From contig UYIL01000003.1 of NCBI GenBank assembly GCA_900618065.1, forward strand, positions 2,232,001 to 2,296,000: DNA of 64,000 nt, given 5' to 3'. Position 1 is the first letter of the stretch, and each line of letters begins with the position of its first letter. Below, in pieces: positions 63,114-64,000 of the stretch. Made by a program: the position numbers and the translations under genes. Source of the stretch: Streptococcus thermophilus. GTDB lineage: Bacteria > Actinomycetota > Actinomycetes > Mycobacteriales > Mycobacteriaceae. The notes under the pieces were generated by a model. That model was not told the origin of the DNA. It was given only the letters and a program-made list of their open reading frames with translations, and did not search any database.

Positions 63114-64000
63114 GCCTCGCCACCTGGCAACTCGTGCTGATGGTGATTGACTACACCATCAAATTCGCCGTCATCGGCGTCATCCCCGAAAACCGCAAAC
63201 CGTCCAGCGCGAACGCATGGCTGCTAGTCATCCTGCTCATTCCGTTCCTTGGGTTGCCGATTTATTTCTTCCTCGGCTCGACATTTCTGTCGCGGCGGCG
63301 CCACCGCATTCAGCGGGAGGCCAACGCGATGCTTAACGACGTCCACACCTCCTTCCCCGACTATCCCTCCGCCGCATCAGTATCCGGCGAGGTGGCGACG
63401 ATGGCGCACCTCAACCGGACCCTGACGGGATTCCCGGCGCTGGACGGGCACGTGAAACACCTCTGGTCCGACTATTCGGCGACGATGCGGCGGCTGGCGT
63501 CGGCGATCGACGAGGCGACCTCGCACGTGCACGTCGAGATTTACGCCATGGCCTGGGACAAAACGACCGGGCAAGTGTGGGAGGCGATGGAACGGGCCGT
63601 CGCGCGCGGCGTGAAAGTCCGCGTTCTTTTCGACCATATCGGCTCCCAGAAGTACCCCAACTTCCGCACGTTCAAACGGCGCATGACGGAGGCCGGGATC
63701 GAGTGGCACATGATGCTGCCGCTGCAACCGCTGCGCGGCAAATTCCGTCGGCCCGACCTGCGCAACCACCGCAAACTCATGGTCATTGACGATCAAGTCG
63801 CGTTCATGGGGTCGTTCAACCTCATCGACCGGACCTACCTCATGCCCGGCCACGTCAAGAACGGCCGCCAATGGGTCGACGCGTTTGTGGAGCTCACCGG
63901 GCCGATCGTCGCCTCGCTGGAATCGATGTTCGCCGTCGACTGGTACACCGAGGCCGGCGAGATCCTCGAGATCTCCGCCCCGCACGACCCGGACCCCGCC
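63110..64000 (+). CDS. cls: cardiolipin synthase (phospholipase D superfamily), 3'-partial
   Basis: 297 codons visible, cut by the window end. Two N-terminal helices (MVIDYTIKFAVIGVI and LLVILLIPFLGLPIYFFLG) and the first HKD-type motif HRKLMVIDDQVAFMGSFN; the second lies beyond the window. Synthesises cardiolipin in the membrane. ATGA coupling with xthA. Confidence 0.93.
   Translation, partial: MSLATWQLVLMVIDYTIKFAVIGVIPENRKPSSANAWLLVILLIPFLGLPIYFFLGSTFLSRRRHRIQREANAMLNDVHTSFPDYPSAASVSGEVATMAHLNRTLTGFPALDGHVKHLWSDYSATMRRLASAIDEATSHVHVEIYAMAWDKTTGQVWEAMERAVARGVKVRVLFDHIGSQKYPNFRTFKRRMTEAGIEWHMMLPLQPLRGKFRRPDLRNHRKLMVIDDQVAFMGSFNLIDRTYLMPGHVKNGRQWVDAFVELTGPIVASLESMFAVDWYTEAGEILEISAPHDPDPA

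Overview
The window is high-G+C actinobacterial DNA and almost certainly a Corynebacterium chromosome. Four things point there. A pair of very small porin-like genes (43 and 64 codons, PorA- and PorH-like) sits downstream of a solitary groEL carrying a CIRCE operator. A fol cluster is followed by DUF3180, DUF6779, PanC-like and Rossmann genes and then lysS. The order ftsH-hpt-tilS-dacB-ppa is conserved in corynebacteria, and so is a condensin-like MksBEFG (Wadjet/JetABCD) locus. Many genes look leaderless, with a TANNNT -10 box ending 6-7 bases before the start codon. The species cannot be named from this sequence alone.

Layout. 1-5 kb: end of a helical-repeat protein, a small DUF4236 gene, and clpC with a long acidic tail and a ClgR-like operator. 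5-16 kb: an envelope and signalling island with lipoproteins, an FHA-winged-helix protein coupled to a Ser/Thr kinase, a convergent pseudokinase, two J-like membrane proteins without HPD, two TM2 proteins, a 5'-truncated lipoprotein paralogue, and lysS. Kinase, pseudokinase and one J-like protein share the same four-cysteine extracellular domain. 15.6-24.7 kb: a degenerate panC, a Rossmann protein, DUF6779, DUF3180, folK-folB-folP-folE, ftsH, hpt, all on the minus strand and mostly with overlapping starts and stops. 24.8-28 kb: three tandem paralogous secreted or anchored proteins. 28-34 kb: tilS, dacB, a secreted alpha/beta hydrolase, ppa, and a sortase with its probable substrate. 34-37 kb: rhodanese, MarR, enoyl-CoA hydratase, PPK2. 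37-40 kb: porA, porH, groEL. 40-44 kb: a DUF222/HNH protein, an M20 peptidase, and a leucine-rich leader peptide before a stand-alone LeuA-like regulatory domain. 44.5-51 kb: a complete Mrp Na+/H+ antiporter operon (A/B fused, C-G). 51-57.7 kb: the Wadjet/MksBEFG operon, whose first gene is split by a frameshift. 57.7-64 kb: a glutamate-cysteine ligase-like enzyme, a LytR_C membrane protein, DUF3263, def, a GNAT acetyltransferase, xthA, and the start of a cardiolipin synthase.

Most noteworthy observations: (1) the 10-mer GCTTATCGAC occurs 21 times (20 as GCTTATCGACG), balanced between strands, in genes and between genes, but is absent from about 47.5 to 60.6 kb, which includes the defence operon; (2) the kinase/pseudokinase/J-like set sharing one ectodomain; (3) the leucine-rich leader peptide before a free-standing LeuA regulatory domain; (4) the split jetA; (5) a sortase-substrate pair with an NAQTG-like signal; (6) two 68-bp intergenic inverted-repeat elements of identical geometry. 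All domain calls come from reading motifs by eye; no database search was run.
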